Source: Ectobacillus panaciterrae DSM 19096
Lineage (GTDB): Bacteria > Bacillota > Bacilli > Bacillales > Bacillaceae_G
Length of the DNA: 58,720 nucleotides
Reading direction: 5' to 3'
NCBI RefSeq assembly: GCF_000430785.1
Contig: NZ_AUMR01000043.1
Location: 1 to 58,720, forward strand
The position numbers and the translations under genes are program-made. Positions 35,182 through 43,593 of the stretch are shown here, piece after piece. How positions within the stretch are numbered: position 1 is the first letter of the stretch; each line of letters begins with the position of its first letter. A model generated the notes under the pieces. That model ran no database searches. It was not told the DNA's origin and was given only the letters and a program-made list of their open reading frames with translations.

Positions 35182-35940
35182 GTGAGACATGCGCTCATTA
35201 CAGCCGGTTCAAAAGGATTGGGCAGGAAGGTTACGGAAGAGCTGCTGAACCGTGGTTATTCTACAACCATCACATACAGAAGCGATGAAAAAGCCGTAGA
35301 AGCGTTAAAAGAAAAATATGCATATGCGGAAGATAGACTGCAGTTCATTCAGGCAGATGTAACGAAGAGGGAAGATTTATATAGAGTAACGGAGGAAACG
35401 ATGAAGCGGTTCGGCCGCATCGACTTTTTAATTAACAATGCCGGTCCGTACGTATTCGAAAGAAAGCGGCTCGTTGATTATGAAGAGGCAGAGTGGCATA
35501 ACATTGTAGACGGTAATCTCAATGCCGTATTCTATTTACTGAAACAGATTGTGCCAATTATGCGCAGACAAGGATTCGGCCGCATTGTGAATTATGGATT
35601 TCAAGGGGCAGACAGCGCTCCGGGCTGGATTTATCGCTCCGCATTTGCAGCGGCAAAGGTCGGGCTTGTTTCGTTGACGAAAACAATTGCATATGAAGAA
35701 GCAGAGTATGGCATTACGTCCAATATGGTGTGCCCGGGAGATATTGTGGGTGTGATGAAGGAAGCATCCATTAGCGAGGCGCGGATGCAGCCGGACTTTC
35801 GGACGCCAATCGGCCGCTCAGGGACGGGAGAAGATATCGCAAAGGCTATTTTGTTTTTATGCGACGAAAATTCTGATATGATTACCGGAACCTGTATTGA
35901 AGTAACCGGAGGTATAGATGTGATACACCGCCACAGATGA
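35182..35940 (+). CDS. YtkK-like short-chain dehydrogenase/reductase with Phe at the catalytic Tyr position
   Basis: A 252-residue SDR-fold protein. The cofactor motif is TAGSKGLG (residues 7-14) and the NNAG motif (LINNAGPY, 84-91) is intact. The active-site YxxxK reads F155-A-A-A-K159 (SAFAAAKVG), so the catalytic tyrosine is replaced by phenylalanine; Y151 is nearby. Oxidoreductase activity is therefore uncertain. Start GTG at 35182 after GGAGGAGG; the ATG at 35178 is out of frame. Resembles B. subtilis YtkK in position (near ytkL). Confidence 0.82.
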   Translation: MRHALITAGSKGLGRKVTEELLNRGYSTTITYRSDEKAVEALKEKYAYAEDRLQFIQADVTKREDLYRVTEETMKRFGRIDFLINNAGPYVFERKRLVDYEEAEWHNIVDGNLNAVFYLLKQIVPIMRRQGFGRIVNYGFQGADSAPGWIYRSAFAAAKVGLVSLTKTIAYEEAEYGITSNMVCPGDIVGVMKEASISEARMQPDFRTPIGRSGTGEDIAKAILFLCDENSDMITGTCIEVTGGIDVIHRHR

Positions 35941-36149
35941 AAATAGGAATATTCGAGATAAAAGTGTTTTCATTTCAGTGCCAATACATGTAACACTATG
36001 CTGAAATTACAATATAGTACAAATAGAATATCCATGATAGGGCATCAAACGCTATGGCTGGTGAAGGGATATTTAGGGGATCATAGGGAATTCTATTTAC
36101 AGATGCACTTTCAGTTAAAGGTAACCTACATACAAGGGGGAGGATTACA

Positions 36150-37283
36150 TTGCGTATTGGTGTACCAAAAGAAATTAAAAACAATGAAAATCGTGTTGCT
36201 ATGACACCGGCAGGAGTCGTTCATCTGGTAAGAAGCGGACATGAGGTTTATATCGAAAAAGGAGCAGGTATTGGCTCCGGGTTCACAGACGAAGAATATA
36301 CACAAGCAGGAGCTGCTCTTGTAGAGACAGCTGCTGAAGCATGGTCCATGGACATGGTTATGAAGGTAAAAGAACCGATTCCAAGCGAATACGGCTATTT
36401 CCGCGAAGGTTTAATTTTGTTCACATACTTGCATCTTGCTCCGGAACCAGAACTGACAAAGGCTTTAATTGAAAAGAAAGTAATCGGTATCGCATATGAA
36501 ACGGTACAGCTTGCAAACAACTCATTGCCGTTATTAACGCCAATGAGCGAAGTAGCAGGCCGTATGTCAGCGCAAATCGGCGCCCAATTCCTTGAAAAGC
36601 AAGAAGGCGGTAAAGGAATCCTGCTTGGCGGCGTTCCTGGCGTAAAACGCGGCAAAGTAACGATTATCGGCGGCGGTGTAGCGGGAACAAACGCCGCGAA
36701 GGTAGCGGTTGGTCTAGGCGCTGACGTAACGATCATCGACTTGAACCCGGATCGTCTTCGTCAATTGGACGATATTTTTAGCTATCAAATCACAACGTTG
36801 ATCTCTAATCCTTACAACATCGCACAAGCGGTAAAGGAATCTGATTTAGTAATCGGTGCTGTTTTAATCCCGGGTGCAAAAGCGCCTAAGCTTGTAACAG
36901 AAGAAATGATTCAATCTATGGAACCGGGTTCTGTTGTAGTGGACATCGCGATCGACCAAGGCGGTATTTTTGAAACAACAGACCGCATCACGACGCATAG
37001 TGAGCCGACATATGTAAAACACGGCGTTGTGCACTATGCGGTAGCGAACATGCCTGGTGCGGTTCCGCGTACGTCTACTATCGCGCTGACAAACGTAACA
37101 GTGCCGTATGCAGTGCAAATCGCAAACAAGGGCTACAAAAAGGCTTGTCAAGAAAACCCTGCATTATTAAAGGGCATCAATACATTAAACGGCTATGTAA
37201 CATACAAAGCTGTTGCAGAAGCGCAAGGCTTAGACTATGCTGATGCAGTAACTGCGCTTGAAAAAATGCCTACGTTATCATAA
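36150..37283 (+). CDS. ald: Alanine dehydrogenase
   Basis: A 377-residue NAD-dependent enzyme interconverting L-alanine and pyruvate plus ammonia, needed for alanine use and normal sporulation in Bacillus. [20 protein letters not shown] is the family N-terminus, and the nucleotide motif [20 protein letters not shown] (about 173-192) is intact. The start is TTG at 36150 after AAGGGGGAGG. The 209-bp spacer before it shows no clear promoter. Confidence 0.96.
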   Translation: MRIGVPKEIKNNENRVAMTPAGVVHLVRSGHEVYIEKGAGIGSGFTDEEYTQAGAALVETAAEAWSMDMVMKVKEPIPSEYGYFREGLILFTYLHLAPEPELTKALIEKKVIGIAYETVQLANNSLPLLTPMSEVAGRMSAQIGAQFLEKQEGGKGILLGGVPGVKRGKVTIIGGGVAGTNAAKVAVGLGADVTIIDLNPDRLRQLDDIFSYQITTLISNPYNIAQAVKESDLVIGAVLIPGAKAPKLVTEEMIQSMEPGSVVVDIAIDQGGIFETTDRITTHSEPTYVKHGVVHYAVANMPGAVPRTSTIALTNVTVPYAVQIANKGYKKACQENPALLKGINTLNGYVTYKAVAEAQGLDYADAVTALEKMPTLS

Positions 37284-37285
37284 TG

Positions 37286-37321
37286 GAAAAGCCGCTCGTT
37301 ACATGGAGCGGCTTTTTTTTT
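37286..37321 (+). terminator. Terminator between ald and pepQ
   Basis: AAAAGCCGCTC / GAGCGGCTTTT with a GTTACATG loop and T-run; shared by two convergent genes. Confidence 0.85.
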
Positions 37322-37323
37322 GG

Positions 37324-38421
37324 TTATTTAATAATTTGTAATTCCTTTGGATACTTCGTCAAAATTTCCACGCCGTTCTCCGTAACGTATATATCATCTT
37401 CAATACGTACGCCGCCGACATTCGGCACATACACACCAGGTTCAATTGTGAATACCATGCCTGTGCGAAGCGGTGATGTATTTGCATCTGTTAAAGACGG
37501 ATATTCATGGACGCTGATGCCAAGACCGTGGCCAAGGCGGTGCGGGAAGTATTCGCCGTAACCCGCGTTTTCAATGTAAGAACGAGCGGCACGGTCAACT
37601 GTGTCGATCGCTGCACCCGGCTTACTTGCTTCAATTGCTTTCAGCTGCGCAGCGAGAACTGTATCATAAATATGCTTCTGTTCTTCAGATACATCCCAAA
37701 AAGCTACTGTGCGCGTGATATCGGAGCAATAGCCATCAATGACAACACCTAGGTCGAACAGCACGAAGTCTCCGCGCTGAATGCGATTTGTACCGGGCTC
37801 GCCGTGCGGAAGCGCAGAGTTTGCACCTGTAAGGACCATCGTATCAAAGGACATTTTGCTTATGCCTTTTTTCTTCAGCTCATACTCGATTGTGCCGAGA
37901 ATTTCCATCTCTGACTTGCCTTCTGCGATTTGGCTGACGCCAAGCTCCACAGCCCAGTCTGCCATATGTGCTGCTTGGCGAAGAATCGCAAGCTCTTTTT
38001 CATCTTTAACAAGGCGTAATTCATGAAGCTTTGCTTCCGCTGCCGCGAAGGAAGCGGAAGGGAACAGCGCGACCAGATTTTCATAACGTTCTACATTCAA
38101 ATGCTCTTTCTCTACTGCAATCGTGCGGACGTTAATGCCGCGAGCTTTAATAGATTCTGATACAAGCGTCCAAGGACTATCCGTATCGCTGTAGCCGATA
38201 ATTTCATAGCCCCAGCCCGCGCTTCTTGCTTGTCCTTCTTCCATTTTTGGACAAATTAAAATCGGTTCTTTTTCTTGGAACACAAACAAGCCAAGCAAGC
38301 GTTCATGCGGATCGCACTGAAAGCCCGTCAGATAAAATACGTTCGGCGTGGAAGTAAGAAAAGCAGCTTCTATGTCTTGCGCTTGTAACCAACTCATGAG
38401 GTTTTCCAAACGATGTTTCAT
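37324..38421 (-). CDS. Xaa-Pro dipeptidase (M24B)
   Basis: A 365-residue metallopeptidase with a creatinase-like N-terminal domain (about 1-130) and a pita-bread catalytic domain. The dinuclear metal ligands are visible in FDLGVVIDGYCSDITRT (two Asp), HRLGHGLGISVHEYP (His), FTIEPGVYVP (Glu) and GGVRIEDDIYV (Glu). Hydrolyses dipeptides with C-terminal proline. The ATG at 38421 is preferred to 38436 because GGAGGCG lies 7 bases upstream. Confidence 0.92.
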   Translation of the reverse strand: MKHRLENLMSWLQAQDIEAAFLTSTPNVFYLTGFQCDPHERLLGLFVFQEKEPILICPKMEEGQARSAGWGYEIIGYSDTDSPWTLVSESIKARGINVRTIAVEKEHLNVERYENLVALFPSASFAAAEAKLHELRLVKDEKELAILRQAAHMADWAVELGVSQIAEGKSEMEILGTIEYELKKKGISKMSFDTMVLTGANSALPHGEPGTNRIQRGDFVLFDLGVVIDGYCSDITRTVAFWDVSEEQKHIYDTVLAAQLKAIEASKPGAAIDTVDRAARSYIENAGYGEYFPHRLGHGLGISVHEYPSLTDANTSPLRTGMVFTIEPGVYVPNVGGVRIEDDIYVTENGVEILTKYPKELQIIK

Positions 38422-38557
38422 AGGTATCGCCTCCAATCATTCTCTTTATAACTTTACCTCTTTTTATGTGGATATGACAAGCAACAGCGGCAAACGAGAC
38501 AGGAATCGCAAACTTTGTATAGAATAAAGGATGAGGACACAAAGGAGGAGGAAAAAT

Positions 38558-39241
38558 ATGAGAGTTTCATATCATGGTCATTCTGTAGTAAAAATCGAAG
38601 CGAACGGTAAAACGATTTTAATTGATCCATTTCTTACCGGTAACCCAAAAACCGATTTAAAAGCCGAGGATGTAAAGGTTGACGCTATTTTATTGACGCA
38701 CGGTCATGGCGATCATGTCGGCGATACAGTGGAATTGGCAAAACGAAATGATGCGATAGTTGTCGCGCCGTTCGAATTGGCTACTTTTCTTGGTTGGAAG
38801 GGTGTTAAAACACATCCGATGCACATTGGCGGCTCTCACGCATTTGATTTCGGAACAGTAAAGTTCACGCAGGCATTTCATGGTTCGAGCTATATAGACG
38901 AAGAAGCGAAAACTATTACATACACAGGCATGCCGGCGGGAATCGTGTTTACGGCAGAAAATAAAACAATTTATCATGCAGGCGATACTGCTTTATTTTC
39001 TGACATGAAGCTTATCGGTTCTCGCAACAGCATTGACGTAGCGTTTTTACCAATCGGCGATAACTTCACAATGGGACCGGAGGATGCGGTGCTGGCAGCG
39101 GAATGGCTTGGTGCGAAAATAGTGGTGCCGATGCATTATAACACATTCCCGGTTATCAAACAAAATCCGCATAAATTTGTTTCGCAGCTGAAAGGATGCA
39201 TCGGAAAAATATTAGAAGCAGGCGAAGGGATTGAGCTATAG
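38558..39241 (+). CDS. ytkL: YtkL, UPF0173 metallo-beta-lactamase-fold hydrolase
   Basis: A 227-residue MBL-fold protein. The metal motif [10 protein letters not shown] (about 53-62), H in [24 protein letters not shown] and the final PMHYNTFP are all in order. Natural substrate unknown. AAAGGAGGAGG precedes the ATG at 38558; an upstream in-frame start at 38531 is less likely. Confidence 0.92.
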   Translation: MRVSYHGHSVVKIEANGKTILIDPFLTGNPKTDLKAEDVKVDAILLTHGHGDHVGDTVELAKRNDAIVVAPFELATFLGWKGVKTHPMHIGGSHAFDFGTVKFTQAFHGSSYIDEEAKTITYTGMPAGIVFTAENKTIYHAGDTALFSDMKLIGSRNSIDVAFLPIGDNFTMGPEDAVLAAEWLGAKIVVPMHYNTFPVIKQNPHKFVSQLKGCIGKILEAGEGIEL

Positions 39242-39243
39242 CA

Positions 39244-39272
39244 GAGAGGGCAGGGATACCTGCTCTTTTTTG
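39244..39272 (+). terminator. Terminator of ytkL
   Basis: AGAG(GG)CAGG / CCTGCTCT imperfect stem with GATA loop and T6. Confidence 0.6.
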
Positions 39273-39291
39273 TTGTAAGAAAACATAGAAT

Positions 39292-39370
39292 TGGCGACCT
39301 GTCTAGCTCCGCCGGCTAGGTGCTGCCACCGGAGAACCTGAACGAGCAGGCTGCGCTTTTCTTTGTTATA
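39292..39370 (+). repeat. Bacillaceae intergenic repeat, short form
   Basis: CCTGTCTAGCTCCGCCGGCT, AGGTGCTGCCACCGGAGAAC and GAGCAGGCTGCGCTTTTCTT are present but the central hairpin of the long form is missing. Contains the uninterrupted GGCTAGGTGCTG site. Confidence 0.6.
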
Positions 39371-39481
39371 AAAAAATGAATACAGTTTTCCTGATTTCGA
39401 GTGTAACAGTTTAGGGATTATAGTATACTGAAAACAGGAGCGGTAGGAAAATACAGGGGAAAGAAAGAATGGTGAAGCTAC

Positions 39482-40795
39482 TTGGCTACGAAGCACAATC
39501 AAATATTAGACCACATCAACAGCTTGCCGGTAGGGCACAAAATTTCGGTGCGGCAGATCGCAAAGGAATTGAACGTTAGTGAAGGCACAGCGTACCGAGC
39601 GATTAAAGACGCGGAGAACAAGGGATATGTAAGTACAATCGAACGTGTAGGAACGATTCGAATCGAGAAAAAGAAAAAGGAAAATATCGAAAAGCTTACA
39701 TATGCGGAAGTCGTTAATATCGTAGACGGACAAGTGCTTGGAGGCCGGGAAGGTTTACATAAAACATTGAATAAATTCGTAATCGGCGCAATGAAGCTTG
39801 AGGCGATGATGCGCTATACAGGTGCAGGAAACCTATTGATTATCGGAAACCGTATACCGGCGCACCAGCTTGCGCTAGAGGCCGGTGCTGCGGTTTTAAT
39901 TACAGGGGGCTTCGATACAGAGGAGCACGTAAAAAGATTGGCGGATGAGCTGAAGCTGCCCGTTATTTCAAGCAGCTACGACACATTTACTGTTGCGACA
40001 TTGATTAATCGGGCTATTTATGATCAGTTGATTAAAAAAGAAATCGTACTGGTTGAGGACATTTTAACGCCGCTCGAAGAAACGATTTTCTTAAAGCCAG
40101 ATGATACAATCGAGGAATGGCATCGCTATAACGAACAAACGATGCACGGGCGTTATCCAATCGTTGACGATAATATGAAGGTGCTTGGCATTATTACATC
40201 CAAGGATGTAATTGGTGTTCCAGCTGAGACACAGATGGAAAAAGTGATGACAAAAAGCCCGATTACCGTAAGCGGCAAAATTTCCGTCGCTTCCGCAGCG
40301 CGAATGATGGTATGGGAGGGCATTGAATTGCTTCCGGTTGTGGACGAGGGTAATCGTTTGCAAGGCATCATCAGCCGTCAGGATGTACTGCAGGCCCTGC
40401 AAATGATTCAGCGTCAGCCGCAAGTCGGAGAAACGATTGAAGATATCGTGACGAATCAGTTTATTAATACGAAAGAGGCAAAGACGGAGAATGTGTACCG
40501 CTTCTCGGTGACGCCGCAAATGACAAATTCTATCGGAACCCTTTCATACGGTGTGTTCACAACCATCGTGACAGAAGCAACAAATCGGGTGCTGCGTGCC
40601 CATAAAAAAGGCGATCTTGTGGTGGAAAACTTAACGATTTATTTCGTTAAGCCTATTCAAATTGAAACAGTGATTGAAGTATCGCCGAAGGTAATGGAAA
40701 TCGGCCGCAAATTCGGTAAGGTGGACGTAGAGGTATATCAAGAAGGGGAAGTTGTGGGAAAAGCGCTTCTTATGGTGCAGTTGATAGACAGGTAA
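39482..40795 (+). CDS. ytoI: YtoI: HTH-DRTGG-CBS-CBS-hotdog regulator
   Basis: A 437-residue four-part protein: N-terminal winged helix-turn-helix (about 15-60, SVRQIAKELNVSEGTAYRAI), DRTGG domain (about 75-185), paired CBS domains (about 195-310) and a C-terminal hotdog domain (about 340-435). The combination suggests a transcription regulator sensing an adenine nucleotide and perhaps an acyl-CoA; the regulon is unknown. The start is TTG at 39482 with GGTGA 6 bases upstream; the ATG at 39469 is out of frame and an in-frame stop lies at 39473. Confidence 0.93.
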   Translation: MATKHNQILDHINSLPVGHKISVRQIAKELNVSEGTAYRAIKDAENKGYVSTIERVGTIRIEKKKKENIEKLTYAEVVNIVDGQVLGGREGLHKTLNKFVIGAMKLEAMMRYTGAGNLLIIGNRIPAHQLALEAGAAVLITGGFDTEEHVKRLADELKLPVISSSYDTFTVATLINRAIYDQLIKKEIVLVEDILTPLEETIFLKPDDTIEEWHRYNEQTMHGRYPIVDDNMKVLGIITSKDVIGVPAETQMEKVMTKSPITVSGKISVASAARMMVWEGIELLPVVDEGNRLQGIISRQDVLQALQMIQRQPQVGETIEDIVTNQFINTKEAKTENVYRFSVTPQMTNSIGTLSYGVFTTIVTEATNRVLRAHKKGDLVVENLTIYFVKPIQIETVIEVSPKVMEIGRKFGKVDVEVYQEGEVVGKALLMVQLIDR

Positions 40796-40822
40796 AGTGA
40801 AACGTTCATCAGTGGGGGCCTA
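40794..40822 (-). repeat. Fragment of the two-hairpin repeat
   Basis: TAAAGTGAAACGTTCATCAG followed by TGGGGGCC corresponds, inverted, to the last 28 bp of the element at 41214-41352 (CCCACTGATGGAAGCTTCAC). Confidence 0.5.
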
Positions 40823-40840
40823 CTGCTTATTAATGCGGGA

Positions 40841-40873
40841 TAAAACGGGAGTGTGCGAACACTCCCGTTTTAG
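40841..40873. terminator. Bidirectional terminator between ytoI and ytpI
   Basis: AAAACGGGAGTGT / ACACTCCCGTTTT, a perfect 13-bp stem with GCGA loop, between convergent genes and overlapping the ytpI stop. Confidence 0.85.
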
Positions 40874-41169
40874 TTGAGCTCTTCTGCTTCTTTGATCGCA
40901 AGAGGCAGGAAATGCTTATATTGACGAAGCCCGTTGTATGCAACAAGAGCGCCGTACACGAGAAACAAGGCTCCGATTATGCGGCTGACTGTCGTGTTCC
41001 AAAGGAAAAATTGATTTAGTCCAAAAAGCGCGACAAACAAGCCGAGAGCGATACCGGATTTTCCGGAAAGCCAGCGCTTCTCCATCGGGCGCTGTGTACG
41101 AAAGTACTTTGTTTTATAGAATAGATAGAACATGAACGAAATAATGATGAAAAAAGCTAGAATTGGCAT
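40870..41169 (-). CDS. ytpI: YtpI, small membrane protein
   Basis: A 99-residue protein with three predicted membrane helices (about 2-22, 42-60, 63-82) and a basic loop (FRTQRPMEKRWLSGKSG). Function unknown. The ATG at 41169 is used, because GGGGGA lies 7 bases before it and forms part of the sequence downstream of the alternative ATG at 41184. Position between ytoI and nrnA as in B. subtilis. Confidence 0.9.
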   Translation of the reverse strand: MPILAFFIIISFMFYLFYKTKYFRTQRPMEKRWLSGKSGIALGLFVALFGLNQFFLWNTTVSRIIGALFLVYGALVAYNGLRQYKHFLPLAIKEAEELN

Positions 41170-41213
41170 GAACGAATCCCCCATTTGCTGTTAATCTACT
41201 TTTTCACGCATTA

Positions 41214-41352
41214 ACGGGTAGTAACCCCACTTCAAAACCTAGCGCATTCAAAGAAGTTTACGTGAGGGATAACTGCCCATAAAAGCCTGATTGGTTCAAC
41301 TAACCATCAGTGGGAGAGAAAGAGCCTCCCACTGATGGAAGCTTCACTTTAT
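41214..41352 (+). repeat. Two-hairpin structured repeat with conserved linker
   Basis: Hairpin 1 (about 41215-41278): GGGTAGT...CCCCAC...AAAC pairs with GTTTACGTGAGGGATAACTG then CCC. Linker: AAAAGCCTGATTGGTTCAAC. Hairpin 2 (41304-41338): CCATCAGTGGGAG pairs perfectly with CTCCCACTGATGG. Tail: AAGCTTCACTTTA. The same order, with different stem sequences, occurs inverted at 54033-54268. It lies in the ytpI-nrnA divergent spacer. Confidence 0.65.
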
Positions 41353-41428
41353 ATTTTAGCGAAAATTGTCTGATACATGAAGTCTTTTCGTATATAATGA
41401 AAAGAAACTAGAAAAAGGAGAATCGAAG

Positions 41429-42367
41429 ATGAAGGAACAAATTTTAGAAGCGATTCAGCAATTCGATACGATTATCATTCATCGTCACGTTCGTCCAGAT
41501 CCCGATGCTTTAGGTTCACAATGCGGACTTGGCACCATGCTGCAGGATTCTTTTCCAGAGAAACAAATTTATATGGTGGGGGCAGACGAAGAGACGCTGT
41601 CATATTTGCGACTCATGGATCAAATTGACGACAGTACATATGAAAATGCGCTTGTCATTGTATGTGATACAGCGAATGAAGAGCGGGTGTGCGACCAGCG
41701 CTATACAAAAGGAAAAAAACTCATTAAAATTGACCACCATCCGAACAAAAATCCGTATGGCGATTTCGTATGGGTAGATACGACAGCGAGCTCCTGCAGT
41801 GAAATGATTTATGAGTTTTATTTATTCGGAAAGGATAACGGACTTGTGCTGACGAAAGAGGCGGCGCGCTTTATATTTGCCGGCATTACGGGAGACACGG
41901 GACGTTTCTTATATCCGAGCACATCCCCTAAAACGTTCCGATATGCGGCGCAGCTTGTGGAAATGGGCGTGGAGTTCTCGACGCTGTATAATGAAATGTA
42001 CAAAACGAGCGTGCGCCTTGCGAAGCTGCACGGATATATTCTGCAAAATTTTGAAGTTACAGAAGAAGGCGCTGCGTACATAAAAATTACGCAGGATACC
42101 CTTAAGGAATTTGATGTAACATTGCCTGAAGCTTCCGGTATTGTCGGAGTGCTGGGCAATATTGAAGGGATTAAAGCGTGGGTGCTGTTTCTTGAAGAGA
42201 GCGAATCTATTCGCGTGCGCCTTCGTTCAAAGGGACTGATTATTAATACATTGGCAATGAAGTATAACGGCGGCGGTCATCCGCTCGCATCCGGTGCAAC
42301 TGTTTATTCGTGGGAAGAGGCGGAGCGTGTTGTGGAAGATTTGCGAGAACTTTGCCGACAAGCATAA
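41429..42367 (+). CDS. nrnA: Bifunctional oligoribonuclease/PAP phosphatase NrnA
   Basis: A 312-residue DHH/DHHA1 phosphoesterase that degrades nanoRNAs and pAp. DHH motifs are visible as RPDPDALGSQ, VCDTANEER and DHHPN (about 30-125), and the substrate-binding DHHA1 motif is GGGHPLASGA (near 285-295). AAAAAGGAG precedes the ATG. Confidence 0.95.
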   Translation: MKEQILEAIQQFDTIIIHRHVRPDPDALGSQCGLGTMLQDSFPEKQIYMVGADEETLSYLRLMDQIDDSTYENALVIVCDTANEERVCDQRYTKGKKLIKIDHHPNKNPYGDFVWVDTTASSCSEMIYEFYLFGKDNGLVLTKEAARFIFAGITGDTGRFLYPSTSPKTFRYAAQLVEMGVEFSTLYNEMYKTSVRLAKLHGYILQNFEVTEEGAAYIKITQDTLKEFDVTLPEASGIVGVLGNIEGIKAWVLFLEESESIRVRLRSKGLIINTLAMKYNGGGHPLASGATVYSWEEAERVVEDLRELCRQA

Positions 42368-42402
42368 AAAACGAGCTTAGGGAGACCTAAGTTCGTTTTT
42401 TT
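42368..42402. terminator. Terminator of nrnA and the small-peptide gene
   Basis: AAAACGAGCTTAG / CTAAGTTCGTTTT stem (one mismatch pair) with a GGAGAC loop and T7; between convergent genes. Confidence 0.75.
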
Positions 42403-42420
42403 TATCTTGTCGTTTTCACA

Positions 42421-42543
42421 TTAATGGAGACTTCGTGAATTCACAATGCCTTCTTTTTTATTTGCTTTAGCGGCGAGAGGAGAAGCAAGCTGTGACAGCA
42501 GGAGAACCGTTGTCAGCGTCATACAGAACAAGCCCTTTTTCAA
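42421..42543 (-). CDS. Small secreted peptide (40 aa), previously easily missed
   Basis: On the minus strand a TTG start follows TGAGGAGGTATTCG (excellent ribosome binding site, 5-base spacing) and opens a 40-codon frame. The product has a typical signal peptide: MKKGLF, hydrophobic core LTTVLLLSQLASPLA, and a likely signal peptidase site after AKA, leaving a short basic peptide starting NKKEG and ending SRSLH. It is bounded by a terminator on each side, so it should be its own transcription unit. It lies downstream of the sporulation pair ytrHI. Function unknown. Confidence 0.65.
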   Translation of the reverse strand: MKKGLFCMTLTTVLLLSQLASPLAAKANKKEGIVNSRSLH

Positions 42544-42611
42544 ACGAATACCTCCTCATATGTAATGTAAGAAACGAAGATAGTATTCGTATGATGAAAG
42601 AAGAATATAAC

Positions 42612-42640
42612 AAAAAAGCAGCAGGGAGGCCCCTGCCGTT
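42612..42640 (-). terminator. Terminator of ytrHI
   Basis: Minus strand GGCAGGGG(C)CTCCCTGCTGC hairpin followed by TTTTTTG, just after the ytrI stop. Confidence 0.75.
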
Positions 42641-42642
42641 CA

Positions 42643-43143
42643 TCATTCTCGTTTTATCTTTAATGAGATTTCCAGTACTGTATCAAAATACATGGTTCGC
42701 ACTTCAAAACGGTACGATCTATCAGCTCTTTTATATACTTTGTTTTCAATTGCTCTTTGAAGCAGTTCTTTATTAGTAGCAACGCTTTGCACGCTTTTGG
42801 TAAGCAGACTTTGCAAATCGCTTTTTACATCGGTCATTAAACCGTGAACGGCCAGCGAGTCCAGATCGTACTGTTCGTGGTTTAAAATTTCGATTTTGAT
42901 GTCTTGTATAGTAAGAATTCGTTTATTCTCCTCATTTAGCTTTTGCTTATCCTCCATAAGCAAGTGATAGGCTTTCTCCAACCTGTCTATTTCGTTTTGC
43001 TGTGTGAAGATAAGCTTTCGCTGTTCTTCTTGGAATTCCCCGTATATATACAAAAAAATAATCCAGCTAATGATTCCGCCGACAGCCATGCCCCCGAAAA
43101 TGGCTTGCCAAAATCTCGATTTATACAGAGGAGGAATTCTCAT
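42643..43143 (-). CDS. ytrI: Sporulation membrane protein YtrI
   Basis: A 166-residue protein with one N-terminal membrane helix (about 13-34, FWQAIFGGMAVGGIISWIIF) and a long extracytoplasmic coiled coil (about 38-80). In B. subtilis ytrHI are made under sigma-E in the mother cell and are needed for efficient sporulation. The ATG at 43143 overlaps the ytrH stop by four bases (ATGA) and follows GAGGAGC; the frame's earlier start inside ytrH is rejected. Confidence 0.88.
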   Translation of the reverse strand: MRIPPLYKSRFWQAIFGGMAVGGIISWIIFLYIYGEFQEEQRKLIFTQQNEIDRLEKAYHLLMEDKQKLNEENKRILTIQDIKIEILNHEQYDLDSLAVHGLMTDVKSDLQSLLTKSVQSVATNKELLQRAIENKVYKRADRSYRFEVRTMYFDTVLEISLKIKRE

Positions 43144-43481
43144 ACATGCTCCTCTGTAATCCATTTGATAATAATGAGCCCGGTTTGCATTCCGCCTGTA
43201 GCGAATACAATGAGCAAACCTTGCTTAATGATGTCTTTTATCTCTCCTTGGAAAATACCGCGCTCTAAACTGTAAAATGTATCAAATGTACCGCCGATTG
43301 CGGCGACAAGCGCCCAAATGCGCAAGCTGTCCGCGAATCGTTTAATCATCGTCAGAGGAGGCTGTCCTACTAAAAATGAACCGATTCCTCCAATTAACGA
43401 TCCGCCGAGCATAACGCCGAATGCGATAAAATAGCTCGTAATAAGGAGTGAAAAAAAGGTTTGCTTAACTTCCACGATCAT
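43140..43481 (-). CDS. ytrH: Sporulation membrane protein YtrH
   Basis: A 113-residue membrane protein with three hydrophobic segments (about 8-38, 52-68, 85-105) and the conserved stretch SLRIWALVAAIGGTFD. Partner of YtrI. Two starts are possible: the ATG at 43481, with GAGGTGA nine bases upstream, or GTG at 43475, six bases after AGGAGG; the ATG gives the usual family length. Confidence 0.88.
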   Translation of the reverse strand: MIVEVKQTFFSLLITSYFIAFGVMLGGSLIGGIGSFLVGQPPLTMIKRFADSLRIWALVAAIGGTFDTFYSLERGIFQGEIKDIIKQGLLIVFATGGMQTGLIIIKWITEEHV

Positions 43482-43593
43482 CCTCCTCTCTCACCTCTAT
43501 ATATATGGACAAAGAGAAGGCAGTATGTTTTGATTTACGTCGTCATCATCTAATATAATCAAATTAAAGATGAAAAAAGGTGAGGGTATACAA

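Noticed and set aside
36000-36204. 68-codon frame before ald
   Set aside because: It overlaps the ald start in another frame, has no ribosome site and no recognisable features.
41214-41352. CRISPR-like reading of the palindromic spacer repeats
   Set aside because: There is no regular array of direct repeats with unique spacers and no cas genes.
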